This document shows positions 60,806 to 64,000 of a stretch of DNA of 64,000 bases, piece after piece. A model generated the notes under the pieces. It did not search any database. It was not told the origin of the DNA and worked only from the letters and a program-made list of their open reading frames with translations. Position numbers and translations under genes: made by a program. Source of the stretch: Bordetella petrii (GTDB lineage: Bacteria > Pseudomonadota > Gammaproteobacteria > Burkholderiales > Burkholderiaceae_B); contig WMBV01000006.1 of assembly GCA_017745595.1 (NCBI GenBank), forward strand, positions 62,001 through 126,000, given 5' to 3'. Within the stretch, counting starts at the first letter, position 1; each line of letters starts with the position of its first letter.

Positions 60806-61777
60806 ATGCTCTATCGTGCGCGCATCCTGGCAGCCGCCCTCGCGGCCGCCTGCACCTGGGCGGGCCCCGCGTCCGCCCAGGGGTTCCCCGACAAACCCGT
60901 GAAAATGTATGTGGGCTTTTCGCCCGGAAGCGCCACCGACATCGTCGCCCGCGTCGTGGCCGACGCGTTGGGCAAGCGACTGGGCCAGCCCATCGTGGTC
61001 GAGAACAAAGTAGGCGCGGGCGGCTCACTGGCGGCACAGGAAACCGTGCGCTCGCCGGCCGACGGCTACACACTGCTGACCGTGTCCAGCGCCATTGCCG
61101 TCAACCCGGCGGTGTACAAGAACGCGGCCGAGGTCGCCGGCCAGTTGCAGCCTATCGGGCTGATCGGCTACCTGCCCACGGTGCTGATGGTTTCCAAAGA
61201 GTCCGGCATCAAGACCCTGCAAGACCTGATCGAGCGGGCCCGGTCCCGGCCGGGCGACATCAACTTCGGCAGTTCGGGCATCGGCGGGTCCACCCACATG
61301 TCGATGGAAGCTTTCAGTTCGTACACCGGCGCCAAGATGACCCACGTGCCCTACAAGGGCAACGGCCAGGCCAGCACGGCGCTGATGGGAGGCGAGATCG
61401 ACGCCCTGATGGACACCCTGTTGCTGGCCGCGCCGGTCATATCGAGCGGCCGGGCCGTGGGGCTGGCCGTCACCGGCCAGCAGCGCTCGACGCTCATTCC
61501 CAATGTGCCGACATTCGCGCAGGCGGGTGTGCCCGAGTACGACCGCAGCCTGTTCTTCGGAATCATGGGCCCGAAGAACATGCCGCCGGCGGTGGTCGAA
61601 AAGCTCAACCACGAACTGAACCAGGTGCTGAAAGAGCCCGCCGTCAAAGAAAAACTGGTCAAGGGCGGCGGCCTGACCCTGGCCGATCTCAGCGCGGCCG
61701 ACTTCCAGAAGACATTTCAGGAAGAACTGGCTACCTGGAAAACGGTCGGCGCAACCGCCGGCATCCAGCCGCAATAG
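60806..61777 (+). CDS. Bug/TctC family tripartite tricarboxylate receptor
   Basis: 323 residues. A Sec signal peptide (LAAALAAACTWAGPASAQG) is cleaved near residue 24. Bug hallmarks: FPDKPVKMYVGFSPGSATDI near 27, PIVVENKVGAGGSLAAQ near 62 and the ligand loop FGSSGIGGSTHMSMEAF near 154. It binds a carboxylated solute in the periplasm. No TctA/TctB permease genes are beside it, as is common for orphan Bug proteins of Bordetella. GGAGA precedes the ATG. Confidence 0.92.
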   Translation: MLYRARILAAALAAACTWAGPASAQGFPDKPVKMYVGFSPGSATDIVARVVADALGKRLGQPIVVENKVGAGGSLAAQETVRSPADGYTLLTVSSAIAVNPAVYKNAAEVAGQLQPIGLIGYLPTVLMVSKESGIKTLQDLIERARSRPGDINFGSSGIGGSTHMSMEAFSSYTGAKMTHVPYKGNGQASTALMGGEIDALMDTLLLAAPVISSGRAVGLAVTGQQRSTLIPNVPTFAQAGVPEYDRSLFFGIMGPKNMPPAVVEKLNHELNQVLKEPAVKEKLVKGGGLTLADLSAADFQKTFQEELATWKTVGATAGIQPQ

Positions 61778-61823
61778 CGTCCATGGGCGCTACGCGTTGT
61801 CATTTTCTCCCCAAGGAAAACTC

Positions 61824-62045
61824 ATGAGTGTGGAAGTCAAATCAGAGGTGGTCGGAACGGTCTGGAAAATCCTGTGCCAAGCCGGCCAGCACGTGCGCGA
61901 GGGCGACGAGCTCATCACCCTTGAATCCATGAAAATGGAGATCCCGGTTGAAGCCCGGGTATCGGGTGTCGTCGGCGCGATCCTGGCCCAGGAAGGCCAG
62001 CCGGTCGAAGAAGGCCAGGTCATTGCCACCATCGAACAGGAGTAA
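61824..62045 (+). CDS. Biotin carboxyl carrier protein (short, stand-alone)
   Basis: 73 residues from MSVEVKSEVVG (AAGGAAAA 4 bases upstream). It is only the biotinyl domain; the biotin attachment Lys is in ESMKMEIPV near residue 35. It shuttles carboxyl groups between the biotin carboxylase and the carboxyltransferase. Its stop codon overlaps the carboxyltransferase start (TAATG), so the two are coupled. Confidence 0.92.
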   Translation: MSVEVKSEVVGTVWKILCQAGQHVREGDELITLESMKMEIPVEARVSGVVGAILAQEGQPVEEGQVIATIEQE

Positions 62046-63628
62046 TGATGAACGCGCCCGCAGAATCTCTTGTACCCGGCATCGACGAACTGCAGTTCCG
62101 CCGCGAGCTGGCGCAGCGCATGGGCGGCGAAGCCGCCGTCGAACGGCATCACAACGCCGGCAAGCTGACCGTGCGCGAACGCATCGGCTCGCTGTGCGAC
62201 CACGGCAGCTTCCAGGAAGTCGGCGGCCTGGCGGGCACGGGCCGCTACGATGAACAAGGCCGCCTGCAAGGCATGACCCCGGCTCCGTACGTCATGGGCC
62301 TGGCCGAAATCGATGGCCGCCCCGTCGCGATAGGCGGCGAAGACTACACCGTGCGCGGCGGCGCCAGCTGGAGCGGCGACCGGAAGAAAGGCGGCCAGGG
62401 GGGCTTTGTCGAAGACCTGGCGTTGAGCTACAAGATTCCGCTGGTCAACCTGTGCGACGGCGTGGGGGGCAGCGTGACTTCGGCCGAGCGGCGCGGGCAT
62501 ACTGTATTTCCGGGCGTCCATGGCTTTGAAACAGCCACCGCCCTGCTGGGCCAGGTACCGGTCATCTGCGCCGTCATGGGCACCGCGGCCGGCGGGCCCG
62601 CGGGGCGCGCCATCCTGGCCCACTGGTCGCTGATGGTCAAGGGCAACAGCCAGGTCTTCGCCGCCGGCCCGCCGGTGGTGAAACGCTCGCTGGGCCAGGA
62701 CATCGAGAAAGACGACCTGGGCGGCAGCAAAGTGGCCGTCGACGTGGCCGGCACCATACACGATGCCTACGCCAGCGAAGCGGAATGCTTTGCGCAGATC
62801 CGCCGCTTCCTGTCGTACATGCCGCAGAATGTCTGGGAATTGCCGCCGCGCGTGTCTGCCGGCGACCCGATCGACCGGCGCGACGAAGGGCTGGCCACCA
62901 TCGTGCCCCAGGACCGGCGCAAGGCATACAACATGCGCCGTCTCATCGGCATGGTGTTCGACCGCGATTCGATGTTCGAGATCCAGCCCACCTACGGCAA
63001 GGCCGTCATCACGGCACTGGCCCGGCTGGACGGTTATGTCGTGGGAGTGATCGCCAACAACCCCATGTTCTACGGGGGGGCCATCGACGCGGCCGGCGCC
63101 CGCAAGCAGACGCACTTTATCGAAATGTGCGACACCTTCCATATCCCGCTGGTATTTCTGGTGGACGTGCCGGGCTTCATGGTGGGCCGCGACGCCGAAG
63201 CCCAGGGTACCTTGCGTGACGGCATGCGCAGCGTCTTCGTCAGTCTGCAGGCCACCGTGCCGATGGCGACGGTAGTGGTGCGCAAATGCTACGGCATGGC
63301 CGGCATGGCGGCCACCGACAAGGTCGGCATCGGCCTGAAACTGGCGTGGCCCACGGCCGAATGGGGCTCTCTACCGGTCGAAGGCGGGGTCGCGGCCGCG
63401 TTCCGCCGCGAAATCGAGGCCGCCAGCGATCCCAAGCAGAAAGAGGCCGAAATCGAAGAAAAGCTGCGCCGTTTCGGCTCGCCCTTCCGCACGGCCGAGG
63501 CATTCGGCGTGGAAGACGTCATCGATCCGCGCGAGACGCGGCATTATCTGGCGCGCTTTCTCAAGGCGGCCCAAGGGTCCATGAAAATCAGCCTGGGCCC
63601 CAAGCGCAACATGGGCGTGCGTCCCTGA
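62045..63628 (+). CDS. Acyl-CoA carboxylase, carboxyltransferase (beta) subunit
   Basis: 527 residues. It holds both crotonase-like halves of a PccB/MccB-type carboxyltransferase. The N-half has GKLTVRERIGSLCD near 39, LCDGVGGSVTSAE near 136 and MGTAAGGPAGRA near 179. The C-half has YGKAVITALARLDGYVVGVI near 320, FLVDVPGFMVG near 378 and RKCYGMAGMAA near 420. It carboxylates an acyl-CoA; the acyl group is unknown. The start at 62045 or 62048 differs by one Met. Confidence 0.92.
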   Translation: MMNAPAESLVPGIDELQFRRELAQRMGGEAAVERHHNAGKLTVRERIGSLCDHGSFQEVGGLAGTGRYDEQGRLQGMTPAPYVMGLAEIDGRPVAIGGEDYTVRGGASWSGDRKKGGQGGFVEDLALSYKIPLVNLCDGVGGSVTSAERRGHTVFPGVHGFETATALLGQVPVICAVMGTAAGGPAGRAILAHWSLMVKGNSQVFAAGPPVVKRSLGQDIEKDDLGGSKVAVDVAGTIHDAYASEAECFAQIRRFLSYMPQNVWELPPRVSAGDPIDRRDEGLATIVPQDRRKAYNMRRLIGMVFDRDSMFEIQPTYGKAVITALARLDGYVVGVIANNPMFYGGAIDAAGARKQTHFIEMCDTFHIPLVFLVDVPGFMVGRDAEAQGTLRDGMRSVFVSLQATVPMATVVVRKCYGMAGMAATDKVGIGLKLAWPTAEWGSLPVEGGVAAAFRREIEAASDPKQKEAEIEEKLRRFGSPFRTAEAFGVEDVIDPRETRHYLARFLKAAQGSMKISLGPKRNMGVRP

Positions 63629-63635
63629 CGGGCGG

Positions 63636-63661
63636 CCCCGCGCCGCGGCCGCGGCGCGGGG
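63636..63661. repeat. 26-base perfect GC palindrome after the carboxylase gene
   Basis: A 13-base half (CCCCGCGCCGCGG) is followed at once by its exact reverse complement, 7 bases past the carboxyltransferase stop codon. As RNA it would fold into a very strong hairpin and may act as a terminator, though no T run follows. Confidence 0.6.
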
Positions 63662-63731
63662 CGGGGCTCGATTGACGGTGGATGAGGCCGGCTAATACAC
63701 TCGCCCCCTGTACTGTTTGCTTCCCTCTGCC

Positions 63732-64000
63732 ATGGCCACTACTCCTTCGCCCCGCAAGCGGGCCACGCCGCCAGCCGACGCCGGCGCGGCTCCCGCGCGC
63801 AAGGGAAGCCGTACGGCAGGCGCCGATCTGTCGCGCGTCCTGCGCGACCGCATCGCCAAAGGCGACCTGCCGCCCGGCTCGAAACTGAACGAATACGATC
63901 TGGCGGCGGAATTCGGTATCCCGCGCACGCGCGTGCGCGATGCATTGGTGGAACTCGAACAGCGCGGACTGATCGAACGCACGCCAAATCGGGGCGCCAT
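63732..64000 (+). CDS. GntR family transcriptional regulator, N-terminal part (runs off the right edge)
   Basis: The first 89 codons are in the window. After a Pro/Ala/Lys-rich lead of about 25 residues comes the GntR winged helix: RVLRDRIAKGDLPPGSKLNE, EYDLAAEFGIPRTRVRDALV, and ELEQRGLIERTPNRGA. The effector domain lies beyond the edge. It is downstream of the carboxylase genes on the same strand and probably controls the divergent operons at 60.7 kb. Confidence 0.9.
   Translation, partial: MATTPSPRKRATPPADAGAAPARKGSRTAGADLSRVLRDRIAKGDLPPGSKLNEYDLAAEFGIPRTRVRDALVELEQRGLIERTPNRGA

Noticed and set aside
1-64000. CRISPR arrays, rRNA, complete tRNA genes, insertion sequences
   Set aside because: No regularly spaced direct repeats, no cloverleaf beyond the tRNA-Gly 3' end, and no transposase-like protein were seen.

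Overview
The DNA is GC-rich, densely packed and rich in CaiB-type CoA-transferases, five-gene branched-chain-type ABC importers and a Bug/TctC solute receptor. That mix points to a betaproteobacterium of the order Burkholderiales, most likely the Bordetella/Achromobacter group (Alcaligenaceae). This is inferred from gene content only.

Positions 1-10257 are the right end of an integrative and conjugative element (ICE) of the clc/PAPI-1 type. Reading leftward on the minus strand, the order is: an ORF in the position of the regulator bisR, alpA, parA, a small shi-like gene, parB, a DUF2857 gene (bisC-like), an STY4528-type gene (bisD-like), a 430-bp leader with spaced palindromes, a TIGR03761 gene, a DUF3158 gene (inrR-like), ssb and topB (cut by the window edge). 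A DUF305 membrane protein gene lies near the end. The element ends at 10240-10257 in the last 18 bases of a tRNA-Gly gene, the attachment site known for clc-type ICEs. An outward-facing consensus promoter lies just inside the end, and a terminator lies just outside.

Positions 10390-42994 form a large catabolic locus with two halves of similar make-up. It holds short-chain dehydrogenases, an old-yellow-enzyme/2,4-dienoyl-CoA-reductase-like flavoprotein, a Baeyer-Villiger-type monooxygenase between two HSL-type esterases, an acyl-CoA synthetase, CoA-transferases, two acyl-CoA dehydrogenases, an enoyl-CoA hydratase, a thiolase, a 3-hydroxyisobutyrate-dehydrogenase-like enzyme and an HpaI-type aldolase. 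It also has two ABC importers and two IclR regulators. Together these suggest uptake of a cyclic alcohol or ketone (terpenoid or alicyclic), conversion to a lactone, hydrolysis, CoA activation and beta-oxidation. A 15-bp inverted repeat close to TTCCGTAC-N2-YGGAA recurs in all five main control regions of this locus and is a good candidate for a shared IclR operator.

Positions 43312-55775 form an aromatic-degradation operon on the minus strand: Rieske ferredoxin, FAH-family hydrolase, ornithine-cyclodeaminase-like protein, bicupin ring-cleavage dioxygenase, Rieske oxygenase beta and alpha subunits, a third ABC importer, an SDR, a ferredoxin reductase and an NTF2-like protein. The content suggests ring hydroxylation of a salicylate- or aminobenzoate-like acid followed by gentisate-type cleavage. 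A DMT transporter and a LysR regulator sit upstream.

Positions 57991-64000 hold a split biotin-dependent acyl-CoA carboxylase (biotin carboxylase on the minus strand; carrier protein and carboxyltransferase on the plus strand), a CaiB CoA-transferase, a Bug receptor and the start of a GntR regulator. The two halves share a divergent AT-rich promoter with a 9-bp inverted operator pair.

Two broken genes are seen: a MaoC-SDR chimera at 25127-25552 and a C-terminal relic of a CurA-like oxidoreductase at 50371-50539. No CRISPR array, insertion sequence, rRNA gene or complete tRNA gene was found.
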